Source of the DNA: JAYFRL01 sp034925905
GTDB lineage: Bacteria; Bacillota; Clostridia; Lachnospirales; Anaerotignaceae
Length of the DNA stretch: 54,224 bases
Assembly (NCBI GenBank): GCA_034925905.1
Contig: JAYFRL010000015.1
Span: 1-54,224 of the forward strand
Direction of reading: 5' to 3'
Made by a program: the position numbers and the translations under genes
The notes under the pieces: model-generated
What the model saw: only the letters and a program-made list of their open reading frames with translations
The model's database searches: none
What the model was told of the DNA's origin: nothing
Shown here: positions 16,222 through 24,478 of the stretch, one piece after another
Numbering within the stretch: position 1 is the first letter of the stretch
Layout of the letters: each line of letters begins with the position of its first letter

Positions 16222-17493
16222 TTATTTTGAAGTTTCTCCTATTGTTTCGGGTTCTTTTATGATTAACTTAAGCTTTTCTATCCTGTTTTTATCTGTTTTT
16301 TCAATTATAAAATCTGCGTCTTCAGAAGAAAATTTTTCTTTTTCAACAGGAAACCGGCCGAGCATTCCTATAACATATCCGCCAAGGGAATCAAAATCTT
16401 CGGAAGTAAAGCTTGTGCCTAAGATATCGTTAACATCATCAAGCTTTGCACTTCCGTTAACCAGATATTCGTTGTCTTTTAAGCGTATGATATCGTTTTC
16501 GTTTATATCATATTCGTCCGATATATCTCCTACAATTTCTTCAAGCAGGTCTTCCATGGTTATAAGCCCGGCTGTTCCGCCGTACTCGTCTAAAACTATG
16601 GCAACCTGCATTTTTTTAGCGCGCATTAAAGAAAGAAGCTCAAGGGTTGCTTTCGATTCATATGTGAAAAGAGGTTCTCTTAAAGACTTTGAGAGGTCAA
16701 AATCGGAAGCCTTTAAAAATGCTATGTCTTTAAGATAAGCTATTCCTGTGATGTTATCAATTGATTCATGATACACAGGAAGCCTTGAAAACTGCTCTGT
16801 TTTAAACACAGAAACAAGTTCTTTATAGCTTATATCATCTGGAACCGAACACATATCGGTTCTAGGAATCATTATATCCTTTGCTTTGCTGTCTCCAAAA
16901 TCAAAAAGGTTATTTATCATCTGTTTTTCGTCAGATTCCAAAAAACCCTCTTCATGGCTTACGTTTACTATCGTTTTTAGCTCTTCCTCGGTTATTATAG
17001 GGACAGAGTTTTTTATATTTATTCCAAAGAGCTTTAATATGGAGGTTGTTATAAAATTAAGCACAAAGATAACGGGCGTAAACAAAAACACTATAAAAGA
17101 AATGAATTTTGCGAAAAACAAAGAAACTTCCATAGGCCTGTTCGACGCAAGGGTTTTTGGTGTTATCTCTCCAAAAATAAGAAGGACAACAGTCATTATA
17201 ATTGTTGCGAGTAAAACTCCGCCTTCGGGATAAAGGTTTATTGCAATTGATGTTGCGATAGACGATGCCGCTATGTTAACAAGGTTGTTTCCAACAAGGA
17301 TAGCGCTCAAAAGTTTTGATGTGTTTTTTTTAAGCTTTTCAATTCTTTTGGCGTTTTTAACTCCGTCATCAACCATTTGTCGGATTTTTATTTTGCTAAG
17401 CGAAGCAAGGGCTGTTTCAGAGGCTGAGAAAAATGCAGATAACAAAATAAGTATCAAAACACATATTAACAGCCAACTACTGCCAGGTTCCAC
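16222..17493 (-). CDS. CNNM/CorC (HlyC) family transporter, probable Mg2+ exporter
   Basis: 423 aa membrane protein. N-terminal DUF21/CNNM domain with the signature FFSASETALASLSKIKIRQM and GNNLVNIAASS and three to four membrane segments up to about 150. A CBS pair (about 205-330) has the IPRTDM box and DEYGGTAGLITMEDLLEEIVGDI. The C-terminal CorC_HlyC domain (about 345-420) ends near IEKLKL. Bacterial CNNM proteins such as MpfA export Mg2+, which fits a place next to two MgtE importers. GTG start at 17493 behind AGGAGAG. It was formerly called hemolysin, without good reason for haemolytic activity here. Confidence 0.92.
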   Translation of the reverse strand: MEPGSSWLLICVLILILLSAFFSASETALASLSKIKIRQMVDDGVKNAKRIEKLKKNTSKLLSAILVGNNLVNIAASSIATSIAINLYPEGGVLLATIIMTVVLLIFGEITPKTLASNRPMEVSLFFAKFISFIVFLFTPVIFVLNFITTSILKLFGINIKNSVPIITEEELKTIVNVSHEEGFLESDEKQMINNLFDFGDSKAKDIMIPRTDMCSVPDDISYKELVSVFKTEQFSRLPVYHESIDNITGIAYLKDIAFLKASDFDLSKSLREPLFTYESKATLELLSLMRAKKMQVAIVLDEYGGTAGLITMEDLLEEIVGDISDEYDINENDIIRLKDNEYLVNGSAKLDDVNDILGTSFTSEDFDSLGGYVIGMLGRFPVEKEKFSSEDADFIIEKTDKNRIEKLKLIIKEPETIGETSK

Positions 17494-17528
17494 TGAAAAA
17501 TCACTCTCCTAAAAACTTAATAATCAAT

Positions 17529-17556
17529 ATAATATCAGATTTATACTTTTTTGCAA
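17529..17556 (-). promoter_or_regulatory. Promoter of the CNNM gene
   Basis: TTGCAA (17556-17551), 16 bp, TATTAT (17534-17529), directly behind the stop of the ABC ATPase gene, so CNNM need not depend on the upstream operon. Confidence 0.6.
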
Positions 17557-18210
17557 CTATATTTTAAATAAAGAATCCCTGATGATACACTCTGCGTTTT
17601 CACAGCTCATATTTTTTATATCTGTCTTGGCTTCAAGCTTAAGAGGAGGACCGCTAAAAACATACACTTCATCGGAAAAGGCAATAGCTTCGTCAAGATT
17701 ATGGGTAACAAAGAGGCAAAACTTTCCGGCAAGATTCTGCCGTATATATTTCATTATACTTTCTTTAAGCGATATGTCTATACCTTTGAAGGCTTCATCC
17801 ATTATAAATATGTCGCCGCCATATACCAAAGCCCTTGCAATTGCGCCGCGCTGACGCATACCTCCGCTTAAATCGTTTGGCTTTTTGCTTTCCTGACCGG
17901 TTAGACCTACGGTAGAAAGGACAGCTCTTATTTTTTGCGTGTCAGGACAAACAGCTTTTAAATTATCCATAAGTGAAAAATAAGGCAAAAGCCTGTCTTC
18001 CTGAAATATAACCGATATTTTTTTGCCCGAAAGTCCGGATATTTCGCCCGAGTCTTTTTTTATGTAGCCACCGATTATGCCGGCTAGCGTTGTCTTCCCA
18101 CAGCCAGAAGGACCCATTATGCAGACAATTCCGTTTTCGGGAAGCTCTAAAGAAAGGGAACCTATAACAGGTTCTTTACGGTCATATGATTTTTTTATGT
18201 TTTTAAGCAT
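17557..18210 (-). CDS. ABC transporter ATPase, SsuB/TauB type
   Basis: 217 aa, cytoplasmic ATPase of the nitrate/sulfonate/taurine-type importer. Walker A GPSGCGKTT (about 33-41), Q loop FQEDRLLPY, signature LSGGMRQR, Walker B IFIMDEAF and H loop THNLDEA. The FQEDRLLPW-like Q loop is typical of this subfamily. Start ATG 18210 overlaps the permease gene by 8 nt, evidence for translational coupling; an upstream in-frame start is rejected. Last gene of the four-gene unit that begins with the Crp/Fnr regulator. Confidence 0.9.
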   Translation of the reverse strand: MLKNIKKSYDRKEPVIGSLSLELPENGIVCIMGPSGCGKTTLAGIIGGYIKKDSGEISGLSGKKISVIFQEDRLLPYFSLMDNLKAVCPDTQKIRAVLSTVGLTGQESKKPNDLSGGMRQRGAIARALVYGGDIFIMDEAFKGIDISLKESIMKYIRQNLAGKFCLFVTHNLDEAIAFSDEVYVFSGPPLKLEAKTDIKNMSCENAECIIRDSLFKI

Positions 18211-18988
18211 TATCACATTTTTCACCCTTAAGTTCAAATTTTTTGCCTAAAAGCTTTATTGATCGCATAAAGATTTTTTCTATTATAACGCTTAAGATTA
18301 TAACTACAGCTGTCCATGCAAAAAGCTCGGGAGTTTCAATATATATTTTAGAGTCATAAAGCATTCCGCCTATGGAAAGCTTGGGGCGGCTTATAACCTC
18401 AGCCGCTATGCCCGATTTAAACGCAAGACCAACGCCCGTTGCAGCCGCAGCTGAAAAATAAGGCATTACAGAAGGGACATATATCATATATATTTTTTTG
18501 AAAGATGAAAATTTAAAGATATTGGCCATTTCCAAAAGCTTTTTATCCGCGTTTTTAATGCCTTCCAAAACATTAGACCAGACTATTGGAAAAACCATAA
18601 GAAATGATATGAAAAAGGGGACTGTCCCTGTTTTCATCCATATAAGGGCGAGCAATATAAACGAGGCTACGGGGGTTGCGCGTATAACGCTTATTATTGG
18701 ATAAAAGAAATCATACGCAAAGGGGATGGCTGCTGTTAAAACGGCAACTGCCACGCCAAGAGCTATTGCAAGCAAAAAGCCTGATATTATACGGAGCATG
18801 GATTTTAAAACTATAAACCAAAAAGTTTGGGTTACAGCAAGAGAGGAAAGTGTTTTTAAAACCTGTAAGGGAGATACTATAAGTATCTCCCTGTTTATGA
18901 GCATATAAACTCCTTGCCATATGAAAAGCCATATGGTAATGGATATTAATTTTTTAAGCTTATTACTTTGAATAATAGAAGTTTTCAT
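18203..18988 (-). CDS. ABC transporter permease, SsuC/TauC type
   Basis: 261 aa with about six membrane segments. It carries the permease coupling region with IIGVIRATP-like SVIRATPVASFI and the EAA-type segment around FPIVWSNVLEGIKNADKKLLEMA. ATG 18988 has GGAGGA 11 nt upstream and overlaps the end of the binding-protein gene by 26 nt; a longer start at 19027 is less likely. Partner of the ATPase and the lipoprotein; substrate unknown. Confidence 0.88.
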   Translation of the reverse strand: MKTSIIQSNKLKKLISITIWLFIWQGVYMLINREILIVSPLQVLKTLSSLAVTQTFWFIVLKSMLRIISGFLLAIALGVAVAVLTAAIPFAYDFFYPIISVIRATPVASFILLALIWMKTGTVPFFISFLMVFPIVWSNVLEGIKNADKKLLEMANIFKFSSFKKIYMIYVPSVMPYFSAAAATGVGLAFKSGIAAEVISRPKLSIGGMLYDSKIYIETPELFAWTAVVIILSVIIEKIFMRSIKLLGKKFELKGEKCDNA

Positions 18989-20024
18989 CAGGAAGGGTTC
19001 CTCCAACTGATTTTGGATTTGCTTCAAACAATACGTTATAGAAGTTCTCTATGGAATCCTTAATTTCACTTCCGTCGATGTATACTATGTTGCATTTCGG
19101 GATAGCGGATTTTGCTGCCGCTGCAGATGCCAATATGCCATATTTTTCTGCAAGAGTTGCGGACGGTTCAACATTTGAAGTTACGTATTCTATTGAAGCT
19201 TTATATTCGTCTAAAAAAGTGTCAAAGGCTTCTTTGTTGTTTTCAAGGAAATCTGTGCGCACTATTATGCAGCCCATTGAAAGAACACTGTCGTCATTAT
19301 TTTTTTCGGAAATTTTGTTCCATTCTTCCGTGAGGTCTAAAGCTATGCGGATATCAGGCTTTTTAAGAAGAACGGCCGTAACATTTGGCTCTGGGAGAAC
19401 AGCTATGTTAACCTCGCCTGCTGCAACTGCGGTTGCAAGCTCGGCATGCTCAGCCTTATATTCAACGGTTACATTTTCAATTCCGTTTTGTTCAAGGATA
19501 TAGTTTAAAGCATATTCCGGGGTTGCGCCTTGACCGGAGCTGTATATCGTTTTGCCTGCGAGGTCGGCAATGGAATTAATAGTGTTTCCGTTTTCAAGCA
19601 CATAAAGCATTCCAAGTGTGTTTAAAGCGGCAAGTTTAATTTTGCCTTCGGTTTTGTTATATAATGTTGCGGCAAGGTTTGTTGGAACTGCCGCAATATC
19701 AATTTCACCTGAAATAACTTTTCCTGTAACCTCATCCGGCGCTGCGGATATTGTGAAGTTATAGTTATTTTTTGCGGTTTTGGCGTCGTTATCTTCCATA
19801 AGTTTAAGAGCGCCTAAACCTGTGGGTCCTTTTAAAACGGCTATGTTTATATTTGCTTTTTCCTCGGGAACTGTTGCCGGCTCCTCTGTTTTTGTTTCTT
19901 CTTTTGTTTCGGTTTGAGTGGTATTTGTTTCTTGCTGCGTTTCAGGAGCTTTGCTTGTGCAAGCCGTGAATATAAGCATTATTGCCACAAGGGCGGATAA
20001 TAATCTCAAACTTTTGAATTTCAT
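18963..20024 (-). CDS. ABC transporter substrate-binding lipoprotein, SsuA/NMT1-like
   Basis: 353 aa. Lipobox FTAC with Cys22, then a Thr/Glu-rich linker to about residue 57, then a two-lobed periplasmic-binding fold. Motifs: NIAVLKGPTGLGALKLME, GEIDIAAVPTNLAATLY, IADLAGKTIYSSGQGATPEYALNY, and VNIAVLPEPNVTAVL. Such proteins bind small anions or heterocycles (sulfonates, nitrate, thiamine precursors); this sequence does not show which. GGAGGA precedes the ATG. It lies 87 nt behind the Crp/Fnr gene and overlaps the permease gene. Confidence 0.88.
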   Translation of the reverse strand: MKFKSLRLLSALVAIMLIFTACTSKAPETQQETNTTQTETKEETKTEEPATVPEEKANINIAVLKGPTGLGALKLMEDNDAKTAKNNYNFTISAAPDEVTGKVISGEIDIAAVPTNLAATLYNKTEGKIKLAALNTLGMLYVLENGNTINSIADLAGKTIYSSGQGATPEYALNYILEQNGIENVTVEYKAEHAELATAVAAGEVNIAVLPEPNVTAVLLKKPDIRIALDLTEEWNKISEKNNDDSVLSMGCIIVRTDFLENNKEAFDTFLDEYKASIEYVTSNVEPSATLAEKYGILASAAAAKSAIPKCNIVYIDGSEIKDSIENFYNVLFEANPKSVGGTLPDENFYYSK

Positions 20025-20066
20025 GGATATTCCTCCTTAAATATTATAATGTTTTTTATATATAAT

Positions 20067-20104
20067 CTCAATAGCGAGCTTGTTTTTATAGCTCGTTTTT
20101 TGAG
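20067..20104 (-). promoter_or_regulatory. Stem-loop between the Crp/Fnr gene and the ABC importer genes
   Basis: Two nested arms, CTCAA (20067-20071)/TTGAG (20100-20104) and CGAGC (20075-20079)/GCTCG (20091-20095). In the minus direction no T run follows, so it is not a normal terminator for this operon. It may set relative expression by partial termination or by protecting the mRNA end (inference). Confidence 0.45.
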
Positions 20105-20111
20105 AAAATGT

Positions 20112-20768
20112 CTAATCTTCATTTTCACAGAAAACAGTTATTGATTTTCCGTGTTTTTCTATAAGACCTTTTTCTTCAAGTGAATCAAAGGCGCGGTATA
20201 AGGATGCTCTGCCTATGTTTAGGAAGCGGGCCAGCTTTGTCATGCTGTAGGAAGGGATAACACAGCCGTTGTTTAAGGTGGTTTGGGACTTAAGGTATCT
20301 GAAAACCCTCTCCTGGGTACCATGCAAAACAAAAGTATCTATTTTTTTGTTGAGGAAAGAAAGAGATTCCGAGAGAAATTGTATATAATTTTCTGCTAAA
20401 ACAACGTCCATCCTGAAAAGCTTCGACATAAGAGGTTGGTCTATAAGAAGCAGGGTGGATTTTTCCACTGCGGTAACCGTACCTATGAAGCTTCCCGTAT
20501 CGTTAAAAACTGCGGCGCCGCCAAAGATATTCCCCGGACCGAGCGTATTTATTATAATTTCGCTCCCGCCTTCAGATTTTTTAACGGTTACCTTGCCTTC
20601 AAGTATAATGGAAAGACATTTTTTATAGCTTTTTCTGCTGCATATGATGTCTCCTTTTTTAAATTTAACAAGTTCTCCTCCCTCTTTACCCAGAAGAAAA
20701 GCCAGTATATTTTCATCGGTATTTTTAAAAAGATGGATGGTTTTTAATGTTTCGAAATATTTATCCAT
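20112..20768 (-). CDS. Crp/Fnr family transcriptional regulator
   Basis: 218 aa. An N-terminal cyclic-nucleotide-binding-type beta barrel (about 8-120, with FKKGDIICSRKSYKKCLSII and LGPGNIFGGAAVF) is joined by a long helix to a C-terminal winged helix (SMTKLARFLNIGRASLYRAFDSL at about 175-197). No four-Cys iron-sulfur cluster pattern and no clear cyclic-AMP phosphate pocket are seen, so the ligand is unknown. ATG 20768 is behind GAGGTG. It heads the operon of the ABC importer and probably controls it and itself; an inverted repeat overlaps its -35 box. Confidence 0.88.
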   Translation of the reverse strand: MDKYFETLKTIHLFKNTDENILAFLLGKEGGELVKFKKGDIICSRKSYKKCLSIILEGKVTVKKSEGGSEIIINTLGPGNIFGGAAVFNDTGSFIGTVTAVEKSTLLLIDQPLMSKLFRMDVVLAENYIQFLSESLSFLNKKIDTFVLHGTQERVFRYLKSQTTLNNGCVIPSYSMTKLARFLNIGRASLYRAFDSLEEKGLIEKHGKSITVFCENED

Positions 20769-20808
20769 ATAGCACCTCAAAAACTGTCTCAAATAATACA
20801 TTTATTGC

Positions 20809-20838
20809 ATTATATTCTATATTGAAGAAAAAATCAAT
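20809..20838 (-). promoter_or_regulatory. Promoter of the Crp/Fnr-ABC operon with overlapping dyad
   Basis: TTGATT (20837-20832), 17 bp, TATAAT (20814-20809). The dyad ATTGA-N8-TCAAT (20821-20838) covers the -35 box, resembling the TTGA...TCAA half sites of Crp/Fnr operators though with a longer centre, which suggests autoregulation. Confidence 0.7.
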
Positions 20839-20887
20839 GCTTTGTTAAAAAATATACAAGATTTTTTTTATAAAAACTTAAATACCG

Positions 20888-20916
20888 TTGATAATTGGGC
20901 TATATTCAGTTAAAAT
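20888..20916 (+). promoter_or_regulatory. Promoter of prfC
   Basis: TTGATA (20888-20893), 17 bp, TAAAAT (20911-20916), about 25 nt before the ribosome binding site. Confidence 0.7.
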
Positions 20917-20947
20917 ATTAAGGTTGATTAGTATATTTGGAAGGAAA

Positions 20948-22549
20948 ATGCAGATGTCGGCTGATGAAAAATTTTTAAACGAGATAAATAAAAGAAGAAT
21001 ATTCGGAATAATATCACATCCGGACGCAGGGAAAACGACACTCACGGAAAAGCTATTGCTCCACGGAGGAGCAATAAGGGAAGCGGGAGAGGTTAGAGCC
21101 AGAAAAAGCAATAAATTTGCCCGTTCTGACTGGATGGAGATTGAAAAGCAAAGAGGCATATCCGTAACCTCATCCGTAATGCAGTTTGAGTATGACGGAA
21201 AGATAATATCTATAATGGATACGCCGGGGCATAATGATTTTGGCGAAGATACCTACAGGATACTTACGTCCGTGGATAGCGCAGTTATGGTTATAGACGC
21301 TGCAAAAGGCGTTGAAATGCAGACAAAAAAGCTTTTTAAGGTTTGCAGCATGAGAAGCATACCCGTTTTTACATTTATGAATAAGCTGGACAGGCAGTCC
21401 AGAGAGCCGCTTGAGCTTATGCAGGAGCTTGAGGATGCTTTGGGGCTTCCTTCCGTTGCCGTTACATGGCCGATAGGAAACGGTATGCTTTTTGAAGGCA
21501 TATATGACAGGATAAAAAACATTGTTTACCTTTATAAGAAGGGCAAATCAATCAAGCTTTCGGATAAAGGCGTTTTCGGGCCAGAGCTTGAAGGCGTTAT
21601 AAGCCCCGCAAACCTTGAGGTTTTAAGAAATGAAACTGAGCTTATAGATGGTGCGGGAAACGCATTTGAAACCGATAAAATATTAAAAGGCCAGCTTTCG
21701 CCTGTTTTTTTCGGCACGGCTCTTGTGGATTTCGGGGTGACAGAATTTTTGGGGCATTTCCTTAAGATTTCTCCCGCTCCGGGCACAAGAAAAACAACGA
21801 CGGGAGAGGTAAAGCCTACGGACGACTATTTCAGCGGCTTTATATTTAAGATACAGGCAAATATGAACCCTGCGCACAGGGATAGGCTTGCGTTTTTAAG
21901 GATATGCTCAGGGGTTTTTGAAAGAGGCATGAGCGTGACACTTTCAAGAACCGGTGCAAAGCTTAAGCTTTCGCAGTCATCGCAGTTTATGGCAAACCAG
22001 AGAGAAACTGTGGATTTAGCGTACGCAGGTGATATAATAGGTATATATGATTCAGGAACATACCAGATAGGCGACAGCTTAACGTCAGGAAAAGACAGGA
22101 TATTTTTCGAACCACTGCCAATATTTCCGCCGGAGCTTTTTATGCGCGTTAATCCTGTAAACTCGCTTAAAGCAAAACACTTCCAAAAGGGTGTTTTGCA
22201 GCTTGCCCAGGAAGGGACTATTCAGGTATACAAAAACGAATATAATGAAGTTGTTATCGGTGCTGTTGGCGCCCTCCAGTTTGACGTTTTCAAATATAGG
22301 CTTGAAAATGAATACAATTGCGAAATACGTATGGAAGAATTGGAGTTTAGCGTTGCGCGTTGGGTTATTGATAAAACCTTTGATGAGGTTAAAAAATACA
22401 CGTCGCAAAGGTGCATGCCGCTTTATGACAGGTTTGAAAGACCTGTGCTGCTTTTTACAAATCAATATGCGGCGGAAACATTTAAAGAAAGGAATGCCGA
22501 TATTAAGCTTGTGGAATCGTTTTACGTTGCAGGCGAGATAACGGAATAA
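20948..22549 (+). CDS. prfC: Peptide chain release factor 3
   Basis: 533 aa translational GTPase that recycles RF1/RF2 from the ribosome after termination. P-loop ISHPDAGKTTLTEK, switch I RGISVTSS, G3 DTPGHNDFGEDTYR (RF3-specific), G4 NKLDR; domains II and III follow to a total close to the usual ~529 aa. Start ATG 20948 behind GGAAGG; a second Met two codons later (MSADEK) is possible. Stands alone between divergent Crp/Fnr and recU. Confidence 0.96.
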   Translation: MQMSADEKFLNEINKRRIFGIISHPDAGKTTLTEKLLLHGGAIREAGEVRARKSNKFARSDWMEIEKQRGISVTSSVMQFEYDGKIISIMDTPGHNDFGEDTYRILTSVDSAVMVIDAAKGVEMQTKKLFKVCSMRSIPVFTFMNKLDRQSREPLELMQELEDALGLPSVAVTWPIGNGMLFEGIYDRIKNIVYLYKKGKSIKLSDKGVFGPELEGVISPANLEVLRNETELIDGAGNAFETDKILKGQLSPVFFGTALVDFGVTEFLGHFLKISPAPGTRKTTTGEVKPTDDYFSGFIFKIQANMNPAHRDRLAFLRICSGVFERGMSVTLSRTGAKLKLSQSSQFMANQRETVDLAYAGDIIGIYDSGTYQIGDSLTSGKDRIFFEPLPIFPPELFMRVNPVNSLKAKHFQKGVLQLAQEGTIQVYKNEYNEVVIGAVGALQFDVFKYRLENEYNCEIRMEELEFSVARWVIDKTFDEVKKYTSQRCMPLYDRFERPVLLFTNQYAAETFKERNADIKLVESFYVAGEITE

Positions 22550-22573
22550 ATATTTTTTGGGTGGCTAAGGTAA

Positions 22574-22602
22574 TTTAAAAATGCGAGGTATAGTTTTATA
22601 AT
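22574..22602 (+). promoter_or_regulatory. Putative promoter of recU
   Basis: TTTAAA (22574-22579), 17 bp, TATAAT (22597-22602), 33 nt before the ATG with AAGGGGGAA between. Confidence 0.55.
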
Positions 22603-22634
22603 TGGGCTGTTTCTAATTCTAAGGGGGAAAACCT

Positions 22635-23168
22635 ATGAGCTATTGGAACTCAAGAGGTTTAAGGGGAAGTACGTTTGAAGAGACAATAAATTTTACTAAT
22701 GATTTATACAGGAAAAAAAACATAGCCCTTATACAAAAAATACCCACGCCCATAACCCCTGTGGAGATAGACAGTGAAAAAAGGGTTATAACCCTGGGAT
22801 ATTTTGAGAAGCAAAGCACTGTTGATTATATAGGTGTTGCAAGCGGTGTGCCGATATGCTTTGACGCAAAGGAAACTGCAAACAAAAGCCTGCCTCTTCA
22901 AAACATACATTTTCACCAGATAGAGTTTATGCAGGATTTTGAGAAACAGGGCGGCTATGCCTTTTTGCTTGTGCGGTTTTCGGAGACAGATGAGGTTTTC
23001 ATACTTACGCTTAAAACACTTAAGAAATATTGGGACTGTTCCATTGCTGGAGGGAGAAAATCCATACCTTATTCGGCGTTTGATAAAAACCTTATTGTTA
23101 GGACAGGAAAAGGCTTTGCAGATTATATAGAGGCACTTGGCAGGCTGGGTAGCAAAAACGAGGAATAA
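22635..23168 (+). CDS. recU: Holliday junction resolvase RecU
   Basis: 177 aa. RecU cuts four-way DNA junctions during recombination and chromosome segregation in Firmicutes. Family signatures: NSRGLRGSTFEETINFTN at the N-terminus, KIPTPITPV, the nuclease core STVDYIGV..GVPICFDAKET (acidic residues and Lys of the PD-(D/E)XK fold) and LQNIHFHQIEFM. The gene is not next to a penicillin-binding protein gene as in Bacillus (recU-ponA); the class A PBP of this window lies 24 kb away. Confidence 0.93.
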   Translation: MSYWNSRGLRGSTFEETINFTNDLYRKKNIALIQKIPTPITPVEIDSEKRVITLGYFEKQSTVDYIGVASGVPICFDAKETANKSLPLQNIHFHQIEFMQDFEKQGGYAFLLVRFSETDEVFILTLKTLKKYWDCSIAGGRKSIPYSAFDKNLIVRTGKGFADYIEALGRLGSKNEE

Positions 23169-23219
23169 ACATATAAATTTAAGGCAATTATTATAATACC
23201 TTGATTTGGAGATGGTATT

Positions 23220-24365
23220 ATGAAAATTGTCCTTATTTTTTTGCTTTTAATGCTTTCCGGTTGCAGGGCTGACGAGGCCGTATATTTTGAAAAAGCTACA
23301 GAAACAAACAGCTCAAACTATGAGGTGTATATTGAAAATAAAAACATATCGGATATTTTTGACAATGTGAAAACAGGCTCGGAGATATATAACAGCACCA
23401 AGTTCCCGGATATTTCAGAATTTGAAGAATATATGGGCGTTTCGCAGGACATATATTCAATGTCTTTAACCCTTGGGGAAAAAGTGCCCTTAAGCTTTCT
23501 TATGGACACCTATATAAACGGGAAAATGCCCATCATACGCATTTTCCCGCCTAAGGACACAAATATGTATAGCCTTGGCAGCCTAATTCTTTTGGCAAAG
23601 GACTTGGGCAGCATAGATATACCCATAATTCTTGACTTTTATCCTGTTTATTCAGAGCTATACGATATTAACGAATATAAAAGGTATTATAAAACGGCAT
23701 ATGAAACCTTTAAAACCTATGCGCCGAATGTTTCTCTTATATGGAGCATAGATGCAGGGATGGCTGGAGAAAGCTTCATTTATTATCCGGGGGACGAGTT
23801 TGTTTCGGCTGTTGGAGCAGATGTAACGGTTTCTTCAAGGGATATAGAAAAGCCTTTGGATACGCTTTTTGGGGATTTAAGTTTTTTAAATTACAGCTTC
23901 CAGGGTACAAAGCCTCTTATAATATCAAGCCTTAAGGTTTCGCATTATTCGGCCGAGAGCCTTTCATATACGACTACGGAGGCAGGTAAAATAATAAGCG
24001 AGGTTTATTCCTTTGTCAAAGAATATCCGGCTTTTAAGGCCGTTATATATAGTGATGCGGATTATACTAAAAATGTGTTCAAAACAGGTGAAAATTTTTC
24101 TGTAAGCGATACAATTGAAATAAGGAAAGCATACAGGAAAATTGTTTCCGACTTTTCCAAAAACAAAGAAAATATAAGAGGCTGTATGAGAAGCTGGTAT
24201 TTTGCAAAAAAAGAAAACGGGGAATTTTATATACCGGCATATATGGCTGTGTATGAATTAGGGATGAGTTTTAACTGGGAAGAAAGCATCCCTCTCTCCC
24301 AGCTTTCCTTAAAATACACTGTTGATGAAAAAAACAAACGCCTTTATATAGTTGCCGGAATATAA
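23220..24365 (+). CDS. GH26-like (beta-mannanase fold) lipoprotein, possibly non-catalytic
   Basis: 381 aa. Lipobox LSGC (Cys15) after a short signal peptide, so anchored on the cell surface. The body reads as a TIM barrel like GH26 enzymes: PIIRIFPP strand, IPIILDFYP, YKTAYETFKTYAPNVSLIWSIDAG, and YYPGDEFVSAVGAD, which matches the GH26 W-P-GDEYVD-VG region. The usual acid/base Glu of GH26, in an HEMN-like strand, is not seen: the equivalent strands read RIFPPKD and LDFYPVY. It may therefore be a binding or divergent enzyme. It is 51 nt behind recU and 113 nt before glgB. Fold assignment is by eye. Confidence 0.6.
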   Translation: MKIVLIFLLLMLSGCRADEAVYFEKATETNSSNYEVYIENKNISDIFDNVKTGSEIYNSTKFPDISEFEEYMGVSQDIYSMSLTLGEKVPLSFLMDTYINGKMPIIRIFPPKDTNMYSLGSLILLAKDLGSIDIPIILDFYPVYSELYDINEYKRYYKTAYETFKTYAPNVSLIWSIDAGMAGESFIYYPGDEFVSAVGADVTVSSRDIEKPLDTLFGDLSFLNYSFQGTKPLIISSLKVSHYSAESLSYTTTEAGKIISEVYSFVKEYPAFKAVIYSDADYTKNVFKTGENFSVSDTIEIRKAYRKIVSDFSKNKENIRGCMRSWYFAKKENGEFYIPAYMAVYELGMSFNWEESIPLSQLSLKYTVDEKNKRLYIVAGI

Positions 24366-24390
24366 AGCGTGCGGGTATGAATAATATAAA

Positions 24391-24417
24391 TTGTATGGCA
24401 ATAAATAACCCTATAAT
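24391..24417 (+). promoter_or_regulatory. Putative promoter of glgB
   Basis: TTGTAT (24391-24396), 15 bp, TATAAT (24412-24417). The spacer is shorter than usual; the -10 box is perfect. Confidence 0.45.
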
Positions 24418-24478
24418 GTATAATTAAATAAAAGAAATTTAAAAGAAAGACAGCTTTTTTCTGGGGGTGCAGGGCTTT

